Assembly (NCBI RefSeq): GCF_019083965.1
Contig: NZ_JAHRCY010000005.1
Coordinates: forward strand, 1 to 64,000
Source: Catellatospora tritici
GTDB lineage: Bacteria > Actinomycetota > Actinomycetes > Mycobacteriales > Micromonosporaceae
Direction: 5' to 3'
Length of the DNA stretch: 64,000 nt
Under the pieces are notes generated by a model. That model had not been told where the DNA came from. It saw only the letters and a program-made list of their open reading frames with translations, and did not search any database. Below are positions 44,162-52,366 of the stretch, one piece after another. Each line of letters starts with the position of its first letter. Position 1 is the first letter of the stretch. Position numbers and translations under genes: made by a program.

Positions 44162-45361
44162 GTGTCCATACGCAACAGGGTCTTTGTCGGGCTGGTGGCG
44201 GGGGCGACGCTCGTGGCCACGCTGGTGACCGCACCCAGCGCCCAGGCCGCGGCCGCACCGACCACACTGCCCAACAGCCAGTTCACCCTGGCCGCCAACT
44301 ACCACCAGTACGACGCCCTCAACACCGCGCTCGTCGGCATCCTGGGCACGGCGGCGGTGCACACGGTCATGGACAACGCCAACCACGACCGCACCGGCAT
44401 CACCGACTCTCTCGGCATCGCCGGCTACAACGGCGGCTTCAAGTTCGACTCGGGTGACGACGGCGACTGCGCGAACTACCCGCAGGGCATCACCACCAGC
44501 CGCGACGCGGTCGGCACCGCCAACAGCGGCAACTACGACGGCCACCAGTTGGTCGTGGTCAGCTGGTACACCAAGGACAGCTGCGGCGGGGCGCAGGAGC
44601 GCAGCCGGATCACGCTGGTCGACTGGGACGCCACGTACCCGAACAAGTACCGCAAGGTGCTGCTGGTCGAGCCGACCGGCACCACGGCGGCGCCGAACTT
44701 CCGCGACATCCCGATCCACGCGGGCGGCGTGTCCTGGTACGGCGACTACCTGTACGTCGCCGACACCGGCCGGGGCATGCGGGTGTTCGACATGCGCAAG
44801 ATCCTCAAGACCGACACCGGCGGCACCGCCGACCAGATCGGCCGGGTGAACGCCACCACCTACTACGCCCACAACTACGCCTACGTGCTGCCGCAGATCG
44901 GCACGATCACCGCGAGCACCGCCTCGGGCGTCACGGCGCTGGCCTGGTCGTCGATCTCGCTGGACCGGGTGAGCAAGTCGATCGTGATGACCGAGTACAC
45001 CTGCCAGTCCGGCTGCACCGACTACCCGAACCGGGCGCCGCGGGCGATCCGGTTCCCGTTCGCCTCGGGCGCGACCACGTTCGCCGCGTCCACCACCGCG
45101 TCGCAGGCGCTGCAGCTGCCCTGGTACAAGCTCAACGGCGTCGCCTCGCACAACAACCGCTGGTGGTTCAACTCCTCCGGGTCCAAGCAGCTCTACTACT
45201 GGACCCCGGCTGACGGTTCGCGCACCTTCGCCTGGGTCGGCGGCGGCGAGAGCATCAGCTACTGGGAGGACGACACCAATCCCGACCTGCTGTGGTCACT
45301 GCAGGAGACGGTCGGCCACCGCAACGTCTTCAACGTGCTGCAGGCGAGTTACGGCGCCTGA
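44162..45361 (+). CDS. Secreted beta-propeller-like protein
   Basis: 399 residues from GTG 44162, chosen because GGGGAGG lies at 44146-44152 and a Sec signal then starts at once ('RNRVFVGLVAGATLVATLVTAPSAQA'). The mature protein has spaced beta-strand blocks such as 'HQLVVVSWYTKDSCGGAQERSRITLVDWD', 'AGGVSWYGDYLYVADTGRGMRVFDM' and 'YKLNGVASHNNRWWFNSSGSKQLYYWTP', with four cysteines. This pattern suggests a propeller such as those in secreted binding or lyase proteins. No catalytic motif can be named. Export and a terminator hairpin after the stop mark a monocistronic gene. Confidence 0.8.
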   Translation: MSIRNRVFVGLVAGATLVATLVTAPSAQAAAAPTTLPNSQFTLAANYHQYDALNTALVGILGTAAVHTVMDNANHDRTGITDSLGIAGYNGGFKFDSGDDGDCANYPQGITTSRDAVGTANSGNYDGHQLVVVSWYTKDSCGGAQERSRITLVDWDATYPNKYRKVLLVEPTGTTAAPNFRDIPIHAGGVSWYGDYLYVADTGRGMRVFDMRKILKTDTGGTADQIGRVNATTYYAHNYAYVLPQIGTITASTASGVTALAWSSISLDRVSKSIVMTEYTCQSGCTDYPNRAPRAIRFPFASGATTFAASTTASQALQLPWYKLNGVASHNNRWWFNSSGSKQLYYWTPADGSRTFAWVGGGESISYWEDDTNPDLLWSLQETVGHRNVFNVLQASYGA

Positions 45362-45372
45362 CCGCAACCGTC

Positions 45373-45412
45373 GTGAGGGGGCGGGCATGCCTACGGGCAT
45401 GTCCGCCCCACG
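45373..45412 (+). terminator. Terminator hairpin
   Basis: A long stem of about 15 bp with one mismatch (45378-45391 with 45395-45409), extended by CGTG/CACG, lies 12 nt past the propeller gene. Confidence 0.65.
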
Positions 45413-45540
45413 CTGTTCAGGTGAGGGGCAAGAAAGAAAACTTCATACGAAGAAACCACTATGACAACTATCGACATAGATGGGCGTCGCGCCGTATCGT
45501 GCTGGCACCGGTTCCACACCTCCCTCGCAAAAGGAGTGCC

Positions 45541-45708
45541 ATGAACCCAAGCCCACCCCGTCAGCTGCCACGCCGCGCCTTCCTCGGCATGCCGGTGCTC
45601 GTCGCCGCAGCCGTGACCGTGGCGCCGCAGGCCGCGAACGCCGCGACCGCCGCCGCCGCCAAGCCTCGCGTCGTGGAGTGCGCCGCCGACCTGATGACGG
45701 AGTCCTGA
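45541..45708 (+). CDS. Tat-type leader ORF overlapping the amidase gene
   Basis: 55 residues from ATG 45541 (AAAAGGAG at 45529-45536). It has a twin-arginine motif 'PRRAFLG', a hydrophobic core 'MPVLVAAAVTVAPQ' and an Ala-x-Ala site 'AANA'. It ends with 'RVVECAADLMTES' at a TGA that shares bases with the amidase ATG (TGATG). Either it is an exported micropeptide coupled to the amidase, or the Tat signal was once joined to the amidase and a frameshift separated them. Confidence 0.55.
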   Translation: MNPSPPRQLPRRAFLGMPVLVAAAVTVAPQAANAATAAAAKPRVVECAADLMTES

Positions 45709-46679
45709 TGGCCAGCATCCCGTGGCTCGCCGACGTCCTGCGGGCAGAAGGCGTTCCGGTCGTCGAGGAAGGCGACTGGCTCAACCGCAAGGTCACCGGC
45801 TCGTTCGACCCGATCGGCGTGCTGTGGCACCACACCGCGGCGTTCTCCAGCGCGAGTAACCCGCACCCGGCGCTCAACACCGTCATCAACGGCCGCTCCG
45901 ACCTGCAGGGGCCGCTGGCTCAGGCGCTGGTGGACTACAACGGCGTGTTCCACATCATCTCGGCCAACCGGTGCAACCACGCCGGTGCCTCGCGTGGCAG
46001 CGGCCCGATCCCGGCCGGTGACGGCAACACCCTGATGATCGGCTGGGAGATCGACTACGGCGGCGACCAGGCCACCGACCAGGCGATGACCGCCGCGCAG
46101 TACAACAACTCGCTCAAGGCCACCGCCGCCGTGCTGCGCCGCCTCGGCCGGGACGCCAGCTACGCCCGAGGCCACCGCGAGACCAGCACCACCGGAAAGA
46201 TCGACCCCTCGTTCATCGACCTCGACGTGATGCGGGCCGACGTCGCCCGCCTGCTGAACCCCACCCCCGGTTGGTCGTCGATCGTCGACAACGCGACCGC
46301 GGGCCGGTTCACCGCCTCGACGAACTGGGGCACCTCGACCTACTCGACCACCCGCTACGGCGCGGACTACCGGTACGCCAACCCGGTCAGCGCCAGCGAC
46401 ACCGCCAAGTACAAGTTCGCCATCCCGGCGGCGGGCAACTATCGGGTGGAGGCCTGGTACGCGTCCAACGCGGGCTACAACAACTCGGCCCCGTACATCA
46501 TGGTCACCAGCGGCGGCAATCAGACCGTCTACGTCGACCAGCGCACCGGTGGCGGTGCTTGGCGCACCCTCGGCACGTTCAACTTCAACGCCGGGGACTT
46601 CGACGCGGTCATGGTCAGCCGCTGGACCAGCGGCACCGGCTACGTCATCGCGGACGCGGTCAGACTCACCCAGGTGTGA
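45708..46679 (+). CDS. N-acetylmuramoyl-L-alanine amidase with golvesin-type C-terminal domain
   Basis: 323 residues from ATG 45708. The amidase_2 fold has 'VLWHHTAAFSSASNPHPALNTVINGRSDLQGPL' (zinc His41 region), 'ANRCNHAGASRGSGPIPAG' and the second zinc region 'ARGHRETSTTGKIDPSFIDL'. It cuts the MurNAc-L-Ala bond. The last 130 residues ('IVDNATAGRFTASTNWGTSTYSTTRYGADYRYA... GYVIADAVRLTQV') form a golvesin C-terminal-like beta-sandwich. No signal peptide is present in this frame; the preceding ORF carries one. Confidence 0.9.
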   Translation: MASIPWLADVLRAEGVPVVEEGDWLNRKVTGSFDPIGVLWHHTAAFSSASNPHPALNTVINGRSDLQGPLAQALVDYNGVFHIISANRCNHAGASRGSGPIPAGDGNTLMIGWEIDYGGDQATDQAMTAAQYNNSLKATAAVLRRLGRDASYARGHRETSTTGKIDPSFIDLDVMRADVARLLNPTPGWSSIVDNATAGRFTASTNWGTSTYSTTRYGADYRYANPVSASDTAKYKFAIPAAGNYRVEAWYASNAGYNNSAPYIMVTSGGNQTVYVDQRTGGGAWRTLGTFNFNAGDFDAVMVSRWTSGTGYVIADAVRLTQV

Positions 46680-46685
46680 AATACA

Positions 46686-46719
46686 GCGTGGGCGGGACCG
46701 CGACCCGGCCCGCCCACGC
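46686..46719 (+). terminator. Terminator hairpin after the amidase
   Basis: A perfect 11-bp stem (46686-46696 with 46709-46719) with a 12-nt loop, 7 nt past the amidase stop. Confidence 0.75.
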
Positions 46720-46737
46720 CGTCCTCTCACCGTGGCC

Positions 46738-46797
46738 GCAGTTTCGGGGAAAGTGCCGGAATCTTGGCCCGCTTTCGAGCAGTTTCCCCGAAACTGC
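46738..46797. repeat. 15-bp inverted repeat with 30-nt spacer
   Basis: Perfect arms 46738-46752 and 46783-46797 (GCAGTTTCGGGGAAA and its complement) lie between convergent genes. It may end transcription of the DJ-1/PfpI gene on the minus strand, or be a dispersed intergenic palindrome. Confidence 0.7.
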
Positions 46798-46826
46798 AGC
46801 CTCCGCCGCGGCGCAGCGGAGATCGA

Positions 46827-47372
46827 CTAGTGCTTGAGTGAGTCGACGAGTTGGGCGCAGAAGGCGGGCAGGTCGTCGGGCTTGCGGCTGCTGATCAGCG
46901 GGAACAGGCCGTTCGTGCACACGGCCAGTTCCTGGTCGGTCCAGTTCGCCCCGGCGTTGCGGTAGTCGGTCGCCATGCTCGGCCATGACGTGATGGTGCG
47001 TCCGGTGACGGCGTCGACGTCGATGAGGATCCAGCCGCCGTGGCAGATCACCGCGACCGGTCCGCCGGTGGCCAGGAAACCGCGCACGAACTCGCGCGCG
47101 GGCTCCTGCCAGCGCAGCAGATCGCCGTTGGCGACACCACCCGGCAGCACGAGGGCCCGGTACCGGGCCGGATCGGCGTCACCGGCGGTCTCGTCGACGG
47201 CGAAGGCGTCGGCGGGCTCCAGGTGGTGATAGGCCTGCACCTTGCCCGGCTCGGGCGACACCAGGCGCGGGGTCGCCCCGGCCTGCTCGACGGCTCGCCA
47301 GGGTTCGGTCAGCTCCGCCTGTTCGATGCCTTCCCGGCTCACCAGGAACGCCACCGCGAGTTCGCTGCTCAC
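46827..47372 (-). CDS. DJ-1/PfpI family protein (class I glutamine amidotransferase-like)
   Basis: 181 residues from GTG 47372 (GGAGGAGG at 47378-47385; the longer ORF to 47663 is shadow). 'VAFLVSREGIEQAELTEPWRAVEQAG', 'YRALVLPGGVANGDLLR' and the nucleophile elbow 'VAVICHGGWILID' (Cys) are diagnostic, and 'VTGRTITSWPSMATDYRNAGANW' follows. Members are glyoxalases, chaperones or peptidases tied to stress. The SRPBCC gene lies upstream on the same strand, 166 nt away. Confidence 0.92.
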   Translation of the reverse strand: MSSELAVAFLVSREGIEQAELTEPWRAVEQAGATPRLVSPEPGKVQAYHHLEPADAFAVDETAGDADPARYRALVLPGGVANGDLLRWQEPAREFVRGFLATGGPVAVICHGGWILIDVDAVTGRTITSWPSMATDYRNAGANWTDQELAVCTNGLFPLISSRKPDDLPAFCAQLVDSLKH

Positions 47373-47538
47373 GGCACACCTCCTCCAACTGGTCCGACCG
47401 GTCTGATACCCCGTCGGCGGCCCGCCCCAAACCGGGCCGGAAGGCGGTGCTCGTCCCGGGTGACCTGCCGCGGCGCGAGGACTGGCTGCGTCCAGGCCGG
47501 GCGCCGCCGCGCGCGGTCGGGCGTGCTCCGACCGTCGA

Positions 47539-47952
47539 TCAGCCGGGCGAGTGGGCGGCCAGGTGGCGGGCGATCGACTCCAGCGCCTCGTCGAGCGCCT
47601 CCTGTATGCCCGGGTGGTCGTCGGCCGCGTCGATCTGGAGGCTGAGCAGGGTGTCCTGCCCACCGCTGCCGGTCATCTTGAGGGCGCCATGATAGGCGGA
47701 ATGCTCCGGCGAGCCCCAGGTGATCTCGTGGGTGGCGTCGTCGGCGTGGAACCACGCCTGCCCGGAGACCCGCTCCTGCTCGCCGTCGCCGTCGGTGTCG
47801 ACGGCCGCCGTGGTCTGCACCAGTTCGGGTCCGACCTGCCTGGCGGAGGTGATCTTCGGAAAGTACTCCGGGAGGTTGGCGGGGTCGGCGAGATAGGCGA
47901 ACGCATCGGTCAGGTCATGGTCGATGCGCTTCTCGGCGTGGTAGGTCGTCAT
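47539..47952 (-). CDS. SRPBCC family protein
   Basis: 137 residues from ATG 47952 with AAGGAG upstream. 'AEKRIDHDLTDAFAYLADPANLPEYFPKITSARQVG' is the START-like N-terminal helix-grip opening, and 'DEALESIARHLAAHSPG' the long C-terminal helix. The fold binds hydrophobic ligands. The ligand is unknown. Confidence 0.85.
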   Translation of the reverse strand: MTTYHAEKRIDHDLTDAFAYLADPANLPEYFPKITSARQVGPELVQTTAAVDTDGDGEQERVSGQAWFHADDATHEITWGSPEHSAYHGALKMTGSGGQDTLLSLQIDAADDHPGIQEALDEALESIARHLAAHSPG

Positions 47953-48084
47953 GGCAACTCCTTCGGATCATCCCGACCATAACCAGCATCGGCCGATTCC
48001 GTAGGTTTTATGGCTCAAGTTCCGGATCTGCGGAAGTCGCGCGGGGCCCTGCCGTATCGACGGCGAAACAGCCTGACCGGTTGA

Positions 48085-48148
48085 GCCGGATGTCCGTGCC
48101 GACCGGGCAGCGCACGGGAACGCATCCCGTTCGGCGTGGACATCCGGT
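48085..48148 (-). terminator. Long hairpin after the dienelactone hydrolase-like gene
   Basis: Arms CCGGATGTCC (48086-48095) and GGACATCCGG (48138-48147), with partial inner pairing (GCCGACCGGG against CCCGTTCGGC), lie just past the minus-strand stop at 48154. Confidence 0.5.
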
Positions 48149-48153
48149 GGCGG

Positions 48154-48891
48154 TCAGCTCAGGTGCCGGGCGAGGAAGCGGACCGCGTCCCGCGTTTCGA
48201 ACTCCGGAACGTCCCCGTGCCCACCCGGGTTGGCGTGCAGGGTCTTCTCCGTGGCGGCGAAGGCGTCGAACAGCGCCAGGGCCTTCTGTCGTGGCACGCG
48301 CTCGTCGTCCCACTGCATCACGAACCGCACCGGGACCGTGATCCGAGCAGCGGGCTCGGCCAGCCCCAGCGCGCCGAACAGGCCCAGCACCGCGGCGCGG
48401 ATGCGCGGTTCGGCCGCGACCAGCGGGACGCCCAGCCCGCAGCCCAGCGACATGCCCAGGTAGCCGACGGGTCCGCCGCCGACGCGGTCGAGTTCGGCGA
48501 CCGCGTCCAGAACCGAACGCCGCTGCGGGACCGACCGCTCGGCCAGCATGGTGTGCAGCCCGGCGACCAGCTCGAACATGGGCTCGCCCGCCGCCGCGCG
48601 GGTCCGCATGTCAGTGAAGGCCCGATCCAGCTCGGGGGTCCTGGGTTGGTCCCCGTGGCCTGGAGCGTCGATCGCCACCGCGGCGAAGCCGAGTTCGGTG
48701 ACGAAGTCGCGGGCACCGGCCACCACCCGCGGAGACGTCTTGTGCTGCCCACCCCCGTGTCCGATCAGGACCAGAGGCCGGGGACCGGTGGCGGCCTCGG
48801 GCGTCCACAGCACGCCGGGGATCTCGCCGAGACTGAAACGCTGTTCGACGACACCGTCCGACGACGTCGAGGAGGTGATGTTGAGGCGCAT
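48154..48891 (-). CDS. Dienelactone-hydrolase-like alpha/beta hydrolase
   Basis: 245 residues from ATG 48891 (GGAAGGG, 10-nt spacing; GTG 48900 is an alternative). 'PLVLIGHGGGQHKTSPRVVAGARDFVTELGFAAVAIDAPGHG' is the oxyanion loop, 'GYLGMSLGCGLGVPLVAAEPRIRAAVLGLFG' contains the nucleophile Ser, 'MQWDDERVPRQKALALFDAF' the Asp and 'NPGGHGDVPEFE' the His. It is a cytoplasmic esterase of unknown substrate. Confidence 0.88.
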   Translation of the reverse strand: MRLNITSSTSSDGVVEQRFSLGEIPGVLWTPEAATGPRPLVLIGHGGGQHKTSPRVVAGARDFVTELGFAAVAIDAPGHGDQPRTPELDRAFTDMRTRAAAGEPMFELVAGLHTMLAERSVPQRRSVLDAVAELDRVGGGPVGYLGMSLGCGLGVPLVAAEPRIRAAVLGLFGALGLAEPAARITVPVRFVMQWDDERVPRQKALALFDAFAATEKTLHANPGGHGDVPEFETRDAVRFLARHLS

Positions 48892-49076
48892 GGCGTCCAC
48901 ACCCTTCCAGGTGCTTGCGCGGCACCGTCCCCCGCCCGGCCACCGAGCCGATCGGATCGTGCTGCCCCGTCAGGGCCGCGCCGTCGTTCTCGTTCACCCG
49001 CGTTTTCTGACAGTTCTTACACTCCCCGTACCTCGTGGGCGGGCCAACCGCCCGGCATCTGGGTACCTTGAGCGCC

Positions 49077-50378
49077 ATGGCAGACCGGAACCTGGCCGCG
49101 CACCTGCTGCGCCGGGCGACCTTCGGACCGACCGCGGCCGAGATCGACGCGGCCGCCGGGCGCGCCTACCGCGATGTGGTGGCCGACCTCGTGACCCCGG
49201 TGGGCCCTGACGCGGCTCAGCCGTTGCCCGTCTTCGCCGAAGACCCCTACTTCGGCCGCACCGAGAAGCTGACCCGCGAGCAGCGTGCGGCGGCCCGGCG
49301 GGCGGCCCGCGAACAGCTGACCCGCCTGTCCGAGGCGTGGCTGGCGCGGATGGCGCGCACCGACCACCGGCTGGCCGAGAAGCTGGTGTTCTTCTGGCAC
49401 GGCCACTGGGCCACCAGCGCGCAGAAGGTCCAGTCCGCGACCCTGATGGGCCGACAGCTGCAGACCTTCCGGGTGTACGGCCGCGGCGACTTCGCTGTGT
49501 TCGCCAAGGCGATGCTGCGTGACCCGGCGCTGATCCTCTGGCTCGACGGGCAGCGCAACACCGTTAAGGGACCCAATGAGAACCTGGCCCGTGAGCTGAT
49601 GGAGTTGTTCACTCTCGGCGTCGGCGCGTACACCGAGAAGGACGTCAAGGCCGCGGCGCGGGCGCTGACCGGCTGGACGCTCGACCGGGCGCGGGGCGCC
49701 GCGGTGTTCCAGGCCAACCGCCACGCCAAGGGCGACCAGACCGTCGTCGGCGGGACCGCCCACGACGCGGATTCCCTGGTCGACGTGCTGTTGGCCCAGC
49801 CCGAACACCCGGTGTTCCTCGCCTCCCGGCTGTGGTTCCGGTTCGGCTCGGGCGAGCCGTTGCCGGAGACCACCCGGGACGCGATGGTCGCCGCGTACGG
49901 CGTCGGCCGCGACGTGAGCGCCATGCTGACCGCGATGCTCCTCGACGAGCGGTTCATGGCCGCCCGTGGGCAACTGGTCAAGCAGCCGGTCGAGTGGGCC
50001 GTCGGCGCGCTGCGGCAGCTCGGCGTCGCTCCCACCGGCAAGTCCGCCACCGCGCTGCTCAACGGGATCCGCCGGATGGGCCAGGTGCCGCTGCGCCCGC
50101 CCAGCGTCGGTGGCTGGCCGTCCGGGGCGGCTTGGCTGACCACCTCGTCGCTGCAGACGCGGATGAAGGCGGCCGCGGCGCTGGCCGCCGCCGTCCCCGA
50201 GCCGAACCTGGCCGCGCTGGCCAAGGGAAACGCCGACGCGAAGGTGGATGCCGTCGGTCGGCTGCTCGCGGTCGACGCGTGGACCGCCCGGACCCGGGCG
50301 GCGCTGGTCGAAGCGGCCGCCCGGCCACCGCGCCTGGTCACTCTCGCGCTGATCAGCCCCGAGTACGCGGTCCACTGA
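49077..50378 (+). CDS. DUF1800 family protein
   Basis: 433 residues from ATG 49077. 'AAHLLRRATFGPTAAEIDAA' opens the family, followed by 'LVFFWHGHWATSAQKV', 'GPNENLARELMELFTLGVGAYTEKDVKAAARALTGWTL' and 'HPVFLASRLWFRFG'. The family is widespread, always paired with DUF1501, and its function is unknown. Here the pair is intact, with 11 nt between the genes. No signal peptide is seen, unlike the partner. Confidence 0.92.
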   Translation: MADRNLAAHLLRRATFGPTAAEIDAAAGRAYRDVVADLVTPVGPDAAQPLPVFAEDPYFGRTEKLTREQRAAARRAAREQLTRLSEAWLARMARTDHRLAEKLVFFWHGHWATSAQKVQSATLMGRQLQTFRVYGRGDFAVFAKAMLRDPALILWLDGQRNTVKGPNENLARELMELFTLGVGAYTEKDVKAAARALTGWTLDRARGAAVFQANRHAKGDQTVVGGTAHDADSLVDVLLAQPEHPVFLASRLWFRFGSGEPLPETTRDAMVAAYGVGRDVSAMLTAMLLDERFMAARGQLVKQPVEWAVGALRQLGVAPTGKSATALLNGIRRMGQVPLRPPSVGGWPSGAAWLTTSSLQTRMKAAAALAAAVPEPNLAALAKGNADAKVDAVGRLLAVDAWTARTRAALVEAAARPPRLVTLALISPEYAVH

Positions 50379-50389
50379 GGAGGAGACCC

Positions 50390-51640
50390 ATGGACGCCGT
50401 CACCCGTCGCAAGTTCCTGATCACCTCCGGCGTGGTCGGGGGAGCCGCCCTGGTCGCCGGGGCCGGGGCCTACACGCTGCACGACATCCTCGCCACCGCC
50501 GACCACCCGTCGGCCGGGCCCGGTGACCGGACGCTGGTGCTGGTCACCCTGTACGGCGGCAACGACGGCCTGGCCACCGTCATCCCGTACGCCGACCGCG
50601 CCTACCGCGACGCCCGCGCCGACCTCGCCTACGACGGCACCGAAGTGCTCCAGCTCGACGCCGAGACCGGCCTCAACCCCGGTCTGAAGGGCCTGAAGGC
50701 GCGCTACGACCGCAAGCAGCTGGTCATCGTGCGCGGCGTCGGCTACCCCAAGCCCGACCGCAGCCACTTCCGGTCGATGGACATCTGGCAGACCGCCAAC
50801 CCGGTGCGCCCGGCCGACACCGGCTGGCTCGGCCGCTGGCTCGACCACGCCGGACGCGACCCGCGCTCGGCGATCTCGCTGGAGCCGGTGCTGCCGCCGG
50901 TGCTGGCCGGGGCGAACTGCGCCGGTGCGGCGGTGCCGCTGGGTGGGGTGAGCGTGCCCAAGTCCGTCACCGCCGCCGACCTCAAGGCGCTGGGTGCGGC
51001 GTCGGCCGGGGAGCCGGTGCTACAGGCACGGGCGGCGGCCTGCTTCGCCGACCTGATCAGCGTCGACAAGCTTGTCACCGACGCGATGGACGCCGATGAC
51101 GACGACGCCGACCACGGCGACGACCCGGCCACCGGCACCGGCGGCGCGCAGGCCACCCTGCAGGCGCAGCTGGGCATGGTCGCCGCCTGCGTCGAGGCGG
51201 GCGTGATGACGAGGGTGTTCTCGGTCTCGCAGGGCGGGTTCGACTTCCACGCCGGGGAGCGGACCGGCCAGGAGACTCAGCTTCGCACGGTCGACGCCGC
51301 TGTCAGCGGGTTCCTGGACCGGATGGCCCGCACCGAACGCGGCCGCAAGGTCGTCGTGGTGATCTACTCGGAGTTCGGCCGTCGGGTGCGCGCCAACTCC
51401 GCCGACGGCACGGACCACGGCACCGCCTCCAACGTGCTGATCGCCGGGCCGTCGGTGCGGGGTGGCCGCCTCGTCGGCGACCAGCCGAGCCTCACCGACC
51501 TCGACGACGGCGACCTCAAGTTCCACACCGACTTCCGTGACGTGTACGCCGCGATCCTGACCGACGTGCTCGGCGCCGACCCCGGCCCGGTGCTCGACGG
51601 GTGGCCGGGCAGGCTTGACGGTCTGCTGCTGAGCGCCTGA
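50390..51640 (+). CDS. DUF1501 family protein with Tat signal
   Basis: 416 residues from ATG 50390 (GAGGAGGAG upstream). The N-terminus 'TRRKFLITSGVVGGAALVAGAGAY' is a twin-arginine signal. Family motifs include 'LVLVTLYGGNDGLATVIPY', 'PDRSHFRSMDIWQTA', 'VVVVIYSEFGRRVRANSADGTDHG' and 'DFRDVYAAILTDVLG'. The fold resembles sulfatases/phosphatases. It is exported folded, perhaps carrying the DUF1800 partner with it. The biochemical role is unknown. Confidence 0.92.
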   Translation: MDAVTRRKFLITSGVVGGAALVAGAGAYTLHDILATADHPSAGPGDRTLVLVTLYGGNDGLATVIPYADRAYRDARADLAYDGTEVLQLDAETGLNPGLKGLKARYDRKQLVIVRGVGYPKPDRSHFRSMDIWQTANPVRPADTGWLGRWLDHAGRDPRSAISLEPVLPPVLAGANCAGAAVPLGGVSVPKSVTAADLKALGAASAGEPVLQARAAACFADLISVDKLVTDAMDADDDDADHGDDPATGTGGAQATLQAQLGMVAACVEAGVMTRVFSVSQGGFDFHAGERTGQETQLRTVDAAVSGFLDRMARTERGRKVVVVIYSEFGRRVRANSADGTDHGTASNVLIAGPSVRGGRLVGDQPSLTDLDDGDLKFHTDFRDVYAAILTDVLGADPGPVLDGWPGRLDGLLLSA

Positions 51641-51729
51641 CCTCAATTGTCCGAACCGGACCGGCGTGGGTGCGCTGGCGGCGCCCCGTTAGGGTGCGGA
51701 TAGGTGTACGGCTATCCGATGAGGCGGAC

Positions 51730-52164
51730 ATGGCGGCGGACTCCGGCGACTCCAGCGGCAACGGCATCTTCTGGTTCCTCGGGTTCGTGGTCCTGCTCAT
51801 GTGCGTCGGCACCCCGCTGTACGTCGTCTACCGCAACCACACCGACAAGGCGGCGAAGGAGGGCATGACCGTAGCCGCGACGGCGTACCTCGACGCGCTG
51901 CGCGAGGGGAAGTACGACGCCGCCTACCAGTGGGTCTGTGGCAGCGAGCGCAAGAAGTACACCCTCGACAAATGGCGTCCCCGACACGACCATCCCGCCG
52001 TCACCGGCTACCGGATCGTGAAGCCGCGGGTCGAGGACGTCAACGACGCGGGGACGCTCTACTACGTCGACACCGAGATCACCTACGCCGACGGGGAGAC
52101 CGTGCCGAAGACCCTGTTCCTGTCCGACGAGCGCGCGGGCTGGCGCGTCTGCTACACCGGCTGA
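51730..52164 (+). CDS. Single-pass membrane protein with NTF2-like exposed domain
   Basis: 144 residues from ATG 51730 with GAGGCGG upstream; the 20 residues before it in the longer ORF are shadow. One transmembrane helix (about 12-32, 'GIFWFLGFVVLLMCVGTPLYVVY') is followed by an outside domain starting 'VAATAYLDALREGKYDAAYQWVCGSERKKYTLD', the usual opening of small NTF2/DUF4878-like proteins, and ending 'GWRVCYTG' with two cysteines. The function is unknown. Confidence 0.8.
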   Translation: MAADSGDSSGNGIFWFLGFVVLLMCVGTPLYVVYRNHTDKAAKEGMTVAATAYLDALREGKYDAAYQWVCGSERKKYTLDKWRPRHDHPAVTGYRIVKPRVEDVNDAGTLYYVDTEITYADGETVPKTLFLSDERAGWRVCYTG

Positions 52165-52366
52165 GGATGGACCACTCATCCGACGGCCGGTAGTACGACG
52201 TCAGGCGATCTTCACCTGAGCGCGGATCAGCCGAACGTCGCTTTCCCGCGCGGCGGCGCCCCTGGTCCCGGGGCGTTCGCCGCGTGTTCACGTACCGGTC
52301 GCCGAGGTGGCGCAGGCTGCGCGAGGAACACCGCCCACTTCGCAGCCCTGGTGACAAGGATCCACA

